Shown here in pieces: positions 12,181 to 23,512 of a stretch of DNA of 64,000 bases. Position numbers and translations under genes: made by a program. The DNA is from Leptodontidium sp. MPI-SDFR-AT-0119 (lineage: Eukaryota; Ascomycota; Leotiomycetes; Helotiales; Leptodontidiaceae): NCBI GenBank assembly GCA_020726505.1, contig JAHLEZ010000003.1, positions 1,860,001-1,924,000 of the forward strand, written 5' to 3'. Numbering within the stretch: position 1 is the stretch's first letter; every line of letters begins with the position of its first letter. The notes beneath the pieces were generated by a model that was not told where the DNA came from, made no database searches, and saw only the letters and a program-made list of their open reading frames with translations.

Positions 12181-14661
12181 GTACAAGACAAAGAGAGAAT
12201 GAGCACAGCAGATATGCTGTGCGACAATGCTGTTTGGTTGCGATGGAGGAAGCGTTGTGGCTCTTGAAGATCGAGCAACGTTGCGGTGTTGGTGTTGAGA
12301 GATGGAGAAAGAATGGTGCTCGAAGTCAGGCGATATTCGAGATATAGAAATTTCTGTGGGTTGTTCGCCTAACTCGAAAGTGAAGTCAAGAGAAAGATGC
12401 CTAACGACGCGGTCTTATCTGTTGATATCGGTGTCGCGTAGGTTAGGTCGCTCCCTTTACCTCGTGGTCGCGTAGTCGGAGGTTGATGGCTTGTTTTGCC
12501 GAGGGGGCAAGTAGCGAGAGGAGGCGATGCTGCGATGCTGCGAACAAACGCAGGAACTGGAACAAGTACAGAAACAGGAGCAGCAGCTTGAAGTACTTCG
12601 AGCATCACCAACAATCCAAATCCATCTCAGCCTATCCCATACCATCCTATACCATCCTATATCCTAGCCGCGGACAAGAGCGAACGAACAAGGTCTGAGT
12701 GCACAGACAGGAGCAGCGCAGACAGAGATCTCTGTGGTCCCAAGGCAGACAAAGCGTTGCAACGTCTTGGAGATGTGCAGTCGCAATGAGATGCAGGAAG
12801 GTAGAATAAAGATGTGGAGGAGCAGGAGGAGCAGTTCATGAGAAGTAGCTGGGTAAGGTATTTTCAGCTGCGGCCACCCACTCCTAGCTTTACGTACCTA
12901 CCTATCTACTTTTACTTCCCTATCCGCCGACAGATCTCATGCAACAAGGTTCCCTGCGGGTGTACAAATATGCACATGCACAGACTGATAGTCCTTACTG
13001 GGGTCTGGGGACATGGGAATTGTCCCAAGTACGGAGTAGATTGTGCAGGACTGACTGTTTTGCAGTTGGAGTGCAGCTGGGGGGAATTGGGGCGATAATC
13101 GAAACGACAGGGCAGGGCAGTCCAGCCCAGGGCAAGGAGGAACAGAACAGATGACTGGGGAGCTCAGCTGGAGTGAACAAGTCTGGCGTTGCCAAACACA
13201 GTCAAGTCAGTCACCCACTCGGCTCCAGAGTTGAGGGTTGGAACTGCGGAACTGCAGGTCTGCGTCGTTGCATCCATGTGCACAGAAAGCTAAGTCTGCC
13301 ACCCCAGATACCGAGAGTTGGGTGCAGGGAGAAAGGAAGTGGAGGAGGAGAACGAGGCCAAGGGCGGGGTAGGTAGTTGGGATGGAAGGCTGGGCTGGAC
13401 AAGACTGGACAGCGCAGGAGAGGAAAAGAGGGAAGAGGGCCTGGCATCAGATTAATCAGTACCAAGGTAGAACAGCAATTCGAAGCCATCAAGCCGCAGC
13501 AAGAAGAGAGACAGACAATCCAGGCATGATCGTTGTTAGCCATGAGATATGGCTGTCCATCCATGTTAATTCGCCTAGGAAGTCAAGGAAGAACAACAGC
13601 TAAAATTACCACCAACCTCGAGGAAGGCGCAAAAGACCCTCAGCGACTGGTCAACAACAATCAAAGGGACATGGAAGGTAGGAACAACACCACATGGCAT
13701 GGCATGGCATACAGCAGACCAGACTCGACACTGGCCGAGACCTGTCTGAACATTGATGGCTTGGTGCTGCACCTCAGGATCTGTGCTGTGCTGTTGCTAT
13801 TGGTGAGTCTCTCTTTGGGTACCCTACACACCTACCGTAGATACTCAACTGTACTCGTACGTCCCTCCATTGTTCTTCAGCCAGCCCTGCCTGACCTGAG
13901 TCCATTCAGCATCCAGCACCTACCTATTCATGGATTCATGGATTTGCACAACCAACAATCAATCCCGTTTGTCCTTCCTCAATCCTTATCTTCGCCACAC
14001 CGTTGCGGTGTCACAGCATGGACTCGACTCGACTCGACTCTACGGAGGTAAATTTAACTTGGACTCGAAGCTGCGATGGAGATTTGCTGTTTCTCTGCCC
14101 TACGGTGAAAGTCAATCTGGCTTCTCCAGCCGGGGGGAGGGCATCGATCGATGGATCAGATGAGTTCATTGTTGCAGATGGGCTGAAGTCAAAATAGGGT
14201 CATCGATAACCGCACGTCCCGCTGTCCGGTCTATGCAACGAATCAAGATCATGTCCACTCTTTACCCCAGCATCTCTACTTGAAGTAACTGTCCATTGAT
14301 TGGCGAGCCGAACCGAAATCCACTGAAATTCCATTGTGGTGGATGATGCCAAGGGAGGCGGGGGAAAGCTGTCAAAACCTGGGAGGCTCGGAGGAACCTT
14401 GGTGAGGTGAGTAAATAGATTACTTGCCGCATCATCGGCTGGGAAGGAGGGCGGCTAGCTGGGAAGCTGGAGGTTGGGAACCTGACCTGGGAACCCTCTC
14501 GGTAAATCGCCTCGGATCAACTGCCTGAAATGAATACGCATGCACACCTCGCATGGGCACGAACAACATAGTCTATGTTTATGCAAAGTGCGGCCCAGAC
14601 CTAGCTTGAGGTTCAAAATCCAGGGGCACAGCACATGGCATCGTCGATACGGTACTGTATC

Positions 14662-16984
14662 TACCTAGGTAATTTACAAATCTTTATTACAAGTTCCAAG
14701 ATCATATCTCAACACAGGTGACAGACAGGTCGGCATTTAGCGATGCCTCCTTCACCCATTGCCGAATGCCGAACTTCGATCACTTCCGATGGTGTATCAG
14801 AACCGAGATTCTGTACCTGACTTCACGCAGATGCTAATCAAAGGTTTAATTAACATCCAGAAACCTGGAAATGAGGAGCGACAGCAACAACAATAACATG
14901 TTGTGCCAAATTACCTAACTACTTCGCTGCGATGACTGCGTTTCGAGAAACACAAGCGGTGGGTGGTACTCTGGTACTCTGGAGACGAAGGTCTCGGCGA
15001 ACATCTACCGACAGTACGCTTCTCTTCCCTTCGTACGAATAAAGAACATCCCGAGAAAATTTACGAAAGGAACACTTCTATGGATCCGATGGTCTTGGAC
15101 AATCACTTTCTTACAAACTGCTGGCGAAGGAGGTTTCGTTCAGGCACTGTTCTCTCCTCGGCACTTCCACTCGTCGCTCTAACTGTGCTGTGCCTAGCCG
15201 GTAGGTGTCTTCCTCTGCACGGAATAGGTACAGGAAGGATACACAACACAGGAGACTCGAAGATCAACACTGATAAGATAGGCGTTGATGAATTGGATGA
15301 GGAGATCAACAAGAGGCTGATACTCGCGAGAACCGTTCGTTCGCACCCCTACTTCATCGTCTTGCTCATCCTTCAATACAACTGGATTCTCAAGCCTCCT
15401 GCGGATCGGTCCACCCCCTCAATTACATCCCGTCTAGAGTACATGCACTGTAGTTCGGTACCAAATCTCGCGCTCGCAGGATTCGGATTGCACAACTTAC
15501 CTAGGTACGGAAGCAGCCAAATTTGACAGCCGGAACGGATCAAACCGAAGAGCCTTTCCTCATGGTTCATTTTCTGCCTGAGCTCTGAGCTCTGAGCAGA
15601 GAGTCAAATCATGAGCCCATCACAGTCCAACTCATATTGTTGGGACGAGGTACCTTCTGACTGGCGATGCCACTTCTCGTTCTGATTTGCAAAGGAGAGT
15701 GACTTGGCCAGTACCTCCGTACAAAATATCATGGCAAATAATCTGATTGGCTTCCTCGATACCGAGGACCGTGCTATCGTTTGTACGACCTCAACACCGT
15801 CATGGCTTCATGCTGGGAAACACGGTGAGTAGCTTTTGTGGCTTCATGGCTTCACAACTTCTCTATTTGCGACGTCTACCTACCACACACATCTTTCTGT
15901 TCTCACTCGAAACATTCATCGGTACGAATTACACGCCCTCATCACCTCCTTTTAATTATCTCGGCGATCTCTTCCAAACAACAATCGTCGCAATCACAAT
16001 CACATCTCCATCGCATCACATCAAATCAAAGAGTAACTCTCTTCCCAGCCTCTCTCCCCTCTCCCACCAACATCAACGCCGCACATCCACGTCCACACCA
16101 GTGACACCCACTGCCAGGTCCCACCCCCGCGATTCAACACGCACGCACGTTTCGGGGCCCTTCTCCCTCCCCTGCCCAGCCACCATACCACCCAACGAAC
16201 AATTCCCTTCCCCATTGCATCCGGAATCACACTCTTCTCCTTCCCGCAATACGCCCAGGACTGCCGATGCGGGCCATTACATTAATCTGCTGTGCTGTAA
16301 ATTTACCTGCAGCAATTTATGGGCTACTTCATGCACTGGCAAGGTGACGCCCAGTCTGTTGGGAATTTGGGGGAGAGCTGTAAGCTGATCTGTCACATCT
16401 TTTTTTAAATGAAGTTCCGGGGGGGTTGGATCGTTGATTGATTATGCAATTTGTTGAGTGAGGGAGGAAGGGAGGGACTGGGTTTGAGAACGAGATTTGG
16501 GTTTGTGGGGTCTCCACGCTGGGGAAGAGAAGGGAAGGGTAGCATGGACGAGATATCTGAAGCTTTCCAATTATGTTTGGGATTTGGCTTTGCTAGTACA
16601 GTATGAAATGGACCGGAATCCTGGGAAGCGAAGATTTACCTTTTGCCCGAGGTACAGTACGTCTCAACTTTCATCCCCCCCATCTCAGCCCCACGTCAAC
16701 GCAACAACTCACCAAAGCTGAGGAAAGCTCAAACCAACATAACGCATGACTTTCCAACTCACAAAACTTACCTAACTTAACTTAACACATCGCTCTTCAG
16801 CTCAGCCCAAACATCCACATCACAGCTAGCCAAGAAAACACCCCGCTGCCGCTAACGATGAACTCCGTACCCCTCAGCGGTCCGGTCTCGCTTTGCTACC
16901 CAAGTAGATTTACCTCCGCATCTTCCACCTACAATGAAGCCCCACCTCATGTCTCAAACAAACGCCTCCTTCTCTACCTAGGTA
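14662..16984. repeat. Three perfect TACCTAGGTA palindromes
   Basis: The 10-bp palindrome occurs at 14662-14671, 15498-15507 and 16975-16984. The last is followed by an alternating GTACAGTAC stretch. Three copies in 2.3 kb of non-coding DNA is more than random expectation for a 10-mer; protein-binding sites or traces of mobile DNA are possible. Confidence 0.6.
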
Positions 16985-17576
16985 CAGTACAGTACTTGTA
17001 CAGTTCAGACCAGGACAGGAGACTGACCCGATGGTTCATCTGCCGTCCCTTGAGTCCTTGACATCTTCAACAGAACGAAAACAGCTCGGGTCATGCATGC
17101 ATGGGCCATGGACTAACTGCCACGAGGCTGGGGATTTATTCCCTAGATCCCAGCTATGAAGTACTTGTCTGCAGATTGTGGAGAAGTTGGACGCTCAGAA
17201 AGTCGAAGGTGGCTTTCTATGATGGGTGGATAGGAAGTATGATGATGTGAAGGAGAGTGCGAGTGACAGTAACAACGGCAATGAGGCAACATCCACAAAT
17301 TCTAGATTTGTTTTGGGCATTCATATTCTGGAAGTCACTACAATTTACATCCATCGGAGACTCGTTATTTCTCTCTCTCTTTCTTCCTCTTCCACCTTCT
17401 TTCAAATATTGTACAATATTGTTCCTGGAAGCGACAGTGCCAGTACCAGTGGCTTCCTCGGTACCGCAATATCAACCATATGGTAAGTCTCAAGTCCCTC
17501 CCAGCTGTATTTCTACCTATCTCCAGGTTACAATGGAAATCGCTTGGGTTCTTTTGCACTTTTGATTTGGAGGGTT

Positions 17577-17602
17577 CTCTATCTCTATCTCTATCTCTAT
17601 CG
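17577..17602 (+). repeat. CTCTAT microsatellite
   Basis: About four copies of the hexamer CTCTAT in non-coding DNA. Confidence 0.8.
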
Positions 17603-18252
17603 CTTTATACACGGATGGATACCTTTTGGCACTCTTCAACTTTCGCAGGATCAAAAATGAAGGCTGGAACAGAAGCTTTTCTCTGAGGGTTGTTGCGTCT
17701 GTGGTGAGATTTGATTGTGTTATGGAATGGGTAAGTGCGGTTGGCTATGAGTAGTGAGTGTGTTTTATGGCTCGGGATTGCCCGCTGTCAGCAGCCCTTT
17801 GGAGATCTAGCACTGTAGTTCTGGTTTGTGGGAGTGTAGTTGGCTGACTTAGATAGGAGCTAATGATCGAGACTGAACTGTTGGATGTGTGATAAGTTGG
17901 AATTTCTTGCGAGATATCAAAGAATTGGGCTCAGAGGGGTTGCGGTTGAGAGTGAGAGCAAGCTCCAATTGTTGCTCGAAGTATCGATCTCTGGCTGGTA
18001 CGCACTCAGACAAAATCTGGATGTCGTCAGTTTTGGTCACTCAATACAAATTCTGCAATCAATATTTCTCAATATTCGGCTTCTCCGTCACCTCTCGATC
18101 TATACGAAGTCATAACATTTTCTATTTCCACAATTCCAAATCCACATCTCGAAATATAAGTACGTCCCTCGACTCCATCAAGTAACTCGAATCCCCTCCG
18201 TCCTCAAATCTCACCGTCTTCCACACACACCTCCAAAGTCCAAATCAAAGAT

Positions 18253-18801
18253 CTATCTTCTATTTTCACACCTATATAGCTCAACTATCCACTCCATCAA
18301 TTCCCTAACATCGCCGTTCAGGTTCTCGGAACCTGCTTTCGATGTATGGCGAAATAATCTCATGTCCATCTCCGCCACAATTGACGTCCACAGGCGTACC
18401 ACTCCCTCGGAGTCCACGATCTGATCTAGCTCGTAGATCTCAGAACTCGCCACACTGTCGCCCATCATTTGCCACTCGTACGAGTACTGTGCCTTGGTTC
18501 TCGGGCTCGGGTGTGTTTCAAGCGCGGCATGGGTGGGACGTGTGTTCCTCACATGAAAGCGAGATATTTGATCATTCGGATGGTGATGATGGACATGGGC
18601 CGTTGGGAGGCTTGTGGTATGTGATGAGTCGCTTTGAAGTTGGAGGACTGATTCCTGTATCTGGATAGAAACTGCATGTGCTGATGTGGAGGTGGATTGA
18701 GAGATACAGTACATGAACATTGAGGTTATATATTCACACATCTCGATTCTCTGACCCAGGAGTTTGTCTTCTCTCAGCATTAGGTATATCGATACCATCA
18801 T
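18253..18801 (-). CDS. Unassigned ORF, 182 aa, divergent from a secreted-protein gene
   Basis: An uninterrupted frame from ATG at 18801 to a stop at 18253. I do not recognise the protein. It has a His-rich patch (HVHHHHPND) in the middle and a C-terminal third that looks like amphipathic helices, with sequence such as SSEIYELDQIVDSEG and ELMEWIVELYRCENRR. There is no signal peptide or clear membrane segment. Its start lies 113 bp from the start of the divergent secreted-protein gene at 18915, so the two could share a promoter. The opposite strand of this stretch is also partly open, so it may be non-coding. Confidence 0.35.
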   Translation of the reverse strand: MMVSIYLMLREDKLLGQRIEMCEYITSMFMYCISQSTSTSAHAVSIQIQESVLQLQSDSSHTTSLPTAHVHHHHPNDQISRFHVRNTRPTHAALETHPSPRTKAQYSYEWQMMGDSVASSEIYELDQIVDSEGVVRLWTSIVAEMDMRLFRHTSKAGSENLNGDVRELMEWIVELYRCENRR

Positions 18802-18914
18802 AACTCACCTTCATCTCCGACATTTCTTGCAGATATCGCCTCAGTCAAACAACCAAACAAACAGCGCATCCACCCGAAAAACAAATCCAGCCAAGCCCTT
18901 CACCATCTGACAAC

Positions 18915-19638
18915 ATGCGGCTCCAACTCCCCACCATCCTCACTATCCTCCCTCTCATTCTCGCAGCTCCAATAGCCGTATGTCCCTTAAACCTCTTCCC
19001 CCCTTTCCATTCGTCTTCCTCCTCATTTCCATCTATCCCCAAAATACTCTCCCGCCACAAAGTTCTCCACAAACCACAAACCACAAAGCAAAATCCAGAA
19101 TCTGACATCACTCAACTTTAGGACCACCTCGCAGCCGACCTCCCAACACCCACCCTCCCAACTCCAGGCGAGATATCCATCCTCCCCATCCCAATTCCCA
19201 ATCCCGCCACCGCACCACCCTCCCCCTCACCCCCCGCGACACTCCAAGATCTCCTCGCATTCTGCGCTTCTGGGAGCCCGGCTGATGATTTACCTGGTTA
19301 GTCTTCTTCCCTTTCCTTCCTCCCCTTCATCTTCACTCTCCATCCCGATCTCCAATCTTCTTTTCCCATCCCTCCATCAGAAAGAAAAAAATACAACCCC
19401 TCTCCCTCTATCTCCACACCAAACTTTATCAAGAAGCCAAGCTAACATAACCCCACCCCACCAAAAAGCCGTCCAACAATTCTGTAAGCTCATCTCCGGA
19501 TTCGCAGGCGCCGCTACCGGTGCCGGTGGAGGGGGATTAGGTGGGATCATACCGCCCATCCCAGGACTTCCGGGGTTGCCGATTCCCCCTCTTCCTATCC
19601 CGTTGCCGGCTGGTACGGGTCCGATTTTGCCTGTTTGA
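18915..19638 (+). CDS. Small secreted Pro/Gly-rich protein
   Basis: Three exons give 135 aa: 18915-18977, 19122-19296 and 19469-19638. Donors are GTATGT and GTTAGT; the second intron has a GCTAAC branch point 20 bp before AAAAAG. Exon 1 alone is a signal peptide of about 18-21 residues (LPTILTILPLILAAP). The mature part is Pro-rich (LPTPTLPTPGE, IPIPNPATAPPSPSPP), then has two Cys in FCASG and FCKL, then a Gly run (GAGGGGLGGII) and a C-terminal Pro/Leu/Ile repeat (PGLPGLPIPPLPIPLPAG). No known domain. The two Cys could form one disulfide. It resembles small secreted or cell-wall proteins that are often lineage-specific in fungi; an effector role is possible but only inferred. Confidence 0.6.
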
Positions 19639-20664
19639 ATTCGAGTTTGGGGGCCTGAGTTGTGTTGGGGAGCTGGTAGATGGGGAAGTGCCTTGGGATG
19701 GGTAGGGCAAGGAGGTTAAGGATTGACGTGAAGGGTTTCTCTGCTGTTTAAGGCTGTTATTTCTACCTATTTGATGATTTTGGGGGAATGGAATGGAATG
19801 GGATGTGTGTTGTGGGTGTTAGATAGAGCTGAGTGGCAGAGGGCGTCTTTTATTTGTTAGACTGTTACGGTACTTGTTTTATTCGATCATTTTTATCATT
19901 TTTGCTTGCTCGCTCCCTATCAACCTTCAAATGCACAGTCACTACGGGCTTTACAACAAGACTCAACTACTCTCGTGAATTTTCATTTTCTGCTATCTAA
20001 CTCTATGTATGGAGGTAACGAGAGAAAAACGCTTGGTATCTCTAACCGAGATCATGAAAACAAACCAGATCACATCTTCCTCTCGAGTAAGAGTAGGTAA
20101 AAGAAAAGCACGAAATACTAAAATCAAGAGTTTGTATCGTAGTAAGCAAACCCAGTAAATTCTCCCAATCATCCCCACTATTCTATTCAAGAGGTAGGTA
20201 GACAAGCCTTTTCCTCATTCATCTGTCTCCCAACTGTCACCAAATAATTTTCTTGTTTGCATAATGCCTATATCAAGCAACCACATGGGCGGATCTCTCG
20301 GACGTTCTACCACTACACAGGATACAGGAGCAGTAGCGAGGGCGGCCCGGCGTTTTGGAAGGGACGGCTATATGTGGTGGCTACGATTACCCCGCGGAAA
20401 TGTAGCGATGAAGTGGGTGAGAAGCTCAATTATTTCCCTCTAGCCACTCGGCCACCTAAAATTGTGTGCTTAGGTGTCTCGCATCTCGAGAATTTTCGGG
20501 GTGTTCTCGTTCTTGCTTCGTGCCGAGTCCCTCAGGCTTGTTTTATGTGTTTGAAAGGAGTTTTCTTTTCTGTGTGAAATACTGGATGGACAGGACAAAA
20601 GCTAAGGTTCAATCGAGTCGAATTGAGATTGAGATGTTGCAATGGTGGTGATGGATTTTCTCGG
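19639..20664. other. Intergenic, no gene recognised
   Basis: Covers the 3' side of the secreted-protein gene and the approach to the ankyrin relic. Nothing protein-like on either strand. Confidence 0.55.
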
Positions 20665-21294
20665 ATACTTGCTATCCTTGATCTGAGCACCTCTCTCAAG
20701 CAGTAGCTTTACAATTGCCTCGTGCCCCTTCTCTGTAACCTATTATAGCGGCGTCCGGCTACAAGGACTTATAGCCTCAATTTGAGCGCCTCTTTCAAGC
20801 AACAGCTCCACGACCGCCTTATGTCACCTTTTTACAGCCTATGATAGCGGCGTCTCACTATAAGGGTCTGTAGCATCGATCTGAGCGCCTTTCTCAAGTA
20901 ATAGCTTCACGACCGCCTCGTGCCCCTTCTCTGTAGCCCATGACAACGGCGTACGGTCATAGCCCTCCGTACCCTCGATCTGAGCGCCTTTCTCAAGTAA
21001 CTGCTTCACGACTGCTTCGTGCCCCTCCTCTGTAGCCCATGATAACGGCGTGCGGCCATAATTATCCGTACCCTCGATCTGAGCTCCTTTCTCAAGTAAT
21101 AGCTTCACGACCGCCTCGTGCCCCTCCTTTACAGCCCATAATAGCAGCGTCTGGCTATCATAATCTTTCGAATTCATATCCGCCCTGCCTGTCTCGAGTA
21201 GCAGCTTCACAACCGCTTTATGCCCAGTATCCTTTGCGCACTTAAGCACTTCATTGGCAAGTAAATCCAAATTGCTCAAGAACTCTAGCAATGT
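20665..21294 (-). pseudogene. Decayed ankyrin-repeat tail of a HET-ankyrin gene
   Basis: This directly continues the reading frame of the HET ORF after its TAA at 21297-21295. The frame reads LLEFLSNLDLLANEVLKC and then about six 33-aa ankyrin repeats with the pattern GHEAVVKLLLEKGAQIE and TPLSWA. Repeats on the 5' side are intact; the 3' ones carry stops at 20841-20839 (where SWA is expected, TGG to TAG), 20826-20824 (TGA), and 20745-20740 (TAA TAG, replacing another SW). The repeat units are 99 bp and highly alike at DNA level. In HET-ankyrin proteins the region between HET and ankyrin is continuous, so the stop at 21297 looks like a mutation (CAA to TAA is simplest). The tail could still be translated only with readthrough or from an internal start. 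Confidence 0.75.
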
Positions 21295-22314
21295 TTAATC
21301 GAAGAAACGGTAGACAGGAGGGTCTAACTCATTAAGGTTAAGTAAGAATGAAGTAGTATCGAAAATAGTATCTTCAAGACTCTTTTCATAGTCTGCTCTG
21401 AGAAGATCAGTGTCGCATATATCTGAAGATATGCCTAGTAAAGCATATATTTTATCTCGGAGATCAGTCGCTTCGCTATTGCGGAATTTATCTAGCATCG
21501 TATAAAGGTCCCGTTTTTTAGCCCACCATGAGCTATCCCGGAGAGAGCCTGGCATAATATCCAAGATTGGTTGGCAGTGTGGGCCTGGGGTGATCCCAAG
21601 TAAAGGTGGCATGAGAGCAAAGATACCTGCTGAAACAGATTTGCCTCCGCAGACGATTTCAGCCACTTGAGCGTTGGCAGTTTCTTGTATAATCCAGACT
21701 CTCTTAAACCAACTTCGATGAAGGAGTGACTGTAAGCCTTCAAACAAAAGGTCTCTTTGGTCAGGCCTCAAATCGCGTACTACTGCTGACCAGATATTAG
21801 CCCACTGCTCGTCTAGAATTTCTTGGCCATTAGAGGTGCGGTTGAAGCTCTCGTTCTCTAGCTGCTTCATATAATACATAACATAGTCTGTATCATAAGT
21901 AGCTTCGCCTAGCCAGATAATTACTCGTTTAGCCTCGCTGTAAATGGATCCCATCTGCTGAACTTGCTGTCCTTGTTCATCGTTATCGCCTTGATTGATG
22001 CAAAGGGCGTCAATCCAAAGGACCTGGTCTTGTCCTTGGCAACGGAGATCCTGAAGTGCAAGGTATGCATTTTTTGTGACTGTCATATTGCTTCCATTGA
22101 CGATTATATCACACGGTCTAGATTTGCTGCCCCATGTGTAAGATAGAGCCGCATAATCACAGATGTGTTCTGGTGAGGCAGTGGTGTGTTCTGGTAGGGC
22201 GAGCTTCGACTCAAAAAGCTGACACTGAATAGGGTCGCTATTGCCTTTAAGTAGTCGGAGTAGGCGAAAGGCAGGCCCCTCGAGGCTGATTGGTTTATAT
22301 TCGAAATCCGTCAT
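21295..22314 (-). CDS. HET-domain protein (truncated before its ankyrin repeats)
   Basis: A single frame of 339 aa from ATG at 22314. All three blocks of the heterokaryon-incompatibility domain are present: DYAALSYTWGS near residue 54, VLWIDALCINQGDNDEQ near 98 with VQQMGSIYSEAKRVIIWLG after it, and RSWFKRVWIIQE near 204. A conserved RDKIYALLGISSD follows near 288. HET proteins trigger programmed cell death after non-self recognition between fused hyphae; the HET domain is the executing part and C-terminal repeats usually sense the partner. Here an in-frame TAA directly after YRFFD cuts off the ankyrin sensor. The remaining protein may be an executor without a sensor, or dead. No introns are needed. 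Confidence 0.75.
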   Translation of the reverse strand: MTDFEYKPISLEGPAFRLLRLLKGNSDPIQCQLFESKLALPEHTTASPEHICDYAALSYTWGSKSRPCDIIVNGSNMTVTKNAYLALQDLRCQGQDQVLWIDALCINQGDNDEQGQQVQQMGSIYSEAKRVIIWLGEATYDTDYVMYYMKQLENESFNRTSNGQEILDEQWANIWSAVVRDLRPDQRDLLFEGLQSLLHRSWFKRVWIIQETANAQVAEIVCGGKSVSAGIFALMPPLLGITPGPHCQPILDIMPGSLRDSSWWAKKRDLYTMLDKFRNSEATDLRDKIYALLGISSDICDTDLLRADYEKSLEDTIFDTTSFLLNLNELDPPVYRFFD

Positions 22315-23512
22315 CTCTAGTGCTTAGAGGAAGAGTCGGAGCTAAATATATAGAGAGATATCTCATGTAGTTACAGGAGTTGAAGTTGGTTGATTATCTT
22401 TAGGTGAGCTCTCTTTCACGGGCTCGCTTATATGCAGGTGTAAGCAAGCACGTGACAGGAGCCGGGTCGCGACCTTCCCCTTCCCTATCTATAACCAGTC
22501 TCTGTCGCGTATTGCGAGTGTCCTCCGTAAAGAGCATGGGGAATGGGTATCCGTGATGATCGTGATGTTGGCTAGGAAGGGGAAATTTTCCTATCTCTGA
22601 CCATACCCTTGTGAGGTGGCGAATTCCGTAGTTATTCTCAGAGAGTTGAGTTGGCTCGGTTGGTTGAGCAGAGGCATGGCCAAGGTTGAGTTGGATTGGA
22701 AGAGAGCCGCCACTTGCATAAAGGCGTCGAAACAATTGACACGAAGGAATATTAATAGGCTCCTTGACCCCTCGCAGAGAAAAGCAGCGTCGCTCGATCG
22801 TGGCTGCCTCGCCAAAGCCTGATTCGCTGCATCCGCAGATGCCGCACGCCGCCCAATAACAGCTAAGGCCAAAGAACCCAAAATCGACATTTGAGGTCAA
22901 GAAACACCGCAGCAGTCCGTGGCTGAAGCGAACAGGCTTTCTGTGTAATTTAGCTTTACTGCGTCCTGTGCTCTTGTCCAAGTACCTTAGGGAATGTCTT
23001 TGATCCGGCTCATAGGCGACCCTCCAGGTTGACTCGTGAACAAGGCGCTGCCTGTTGGGGCTGTGTTGCTGTGTGCGGCTGGCCTACCGGTAATTCTTGG
23101 TCACATTGAAATACAGCCAAGTCCGCACAAATGCCGTGCGTTTCGTACTATCGAAACTCTTTCAACCAGCTTCCTTAAAACGTGCTGCTGATAGCTTTTG
23201 ATGTATTACTTCGCGTCTTTTGCGTTATAGAATCTTACTATGGGATTTCGTAGAGATTATTTTGCTGTCACCCTAGCAGTTTGGCACCCGTCTTTTGCTG
23301 ATTTACCAGCTAAATAAACGCGTTTTGTTATCTGGCCGGCCTCGCTCGCGCAGTCTTGATTATGAACACCAAATCTCTACAGGCTATCGAGACCGATGGC
23401 TGTATATTATGTGTTTCAAAGGGAACAAAAGTAAATTTGTCTGCTATCTTTATAAAGTTGATAAACACTGACGTGCTTCAAGTGTTCAAGGCCTTCTTCG
23501 TCCGGAAGCGAT
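22315..23512. other. Intergenic between two damaged accessory genes
   Basis: Includes the promoter of the HET gene. A minus-strand frame of 193 codons at 22400-22981 opens only from TTG, has mixed composition and no recognisable domain, so it is not called. It may be mobile-element debris. Confidence 0.45.

Larger units (their letters stand above)
12074..18252. other. 6.2 kb gene-poor region upstream of the receptor
   Basis: No recognisable protein domain on either strand. The longest candidate is a plus-strand frame whose first ATG is at about 15080, ending at 15526 (about 150 aa, one hydrophobic stretch), but it has no recognisable similarity and I do not call it. The region includes C/T-rich tracts, several runs of CTACCT, three perfect TACCTAGGTA palindromes (14662, 15498, 16975) and a CTCTAT microsatellite. 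It may hold long promoters, UTR exons or non-coding RNA. Confidence 0.5.

Noticed and set aside
14963..15526. Plus-strand open frame of 187 codons
   Set aside because: It opens from GTG; the first useful ATG is near 15080. No domain, no splice context and mixed composition, so it is probably chance.
15747..16388. 213-codon plus-strand frame
   Set aside because: Starts at TTG and is translated from C/T-rich sequence, giving Ser/Pro/Thr-only composition typical of non-coding pyrimidine tracts.
22400..22981. Minus-strand frame of 193 codons
   Set aside because: Opens only from TTG, has no recognisable domain, and overlaps equally plausible frames on both strands.
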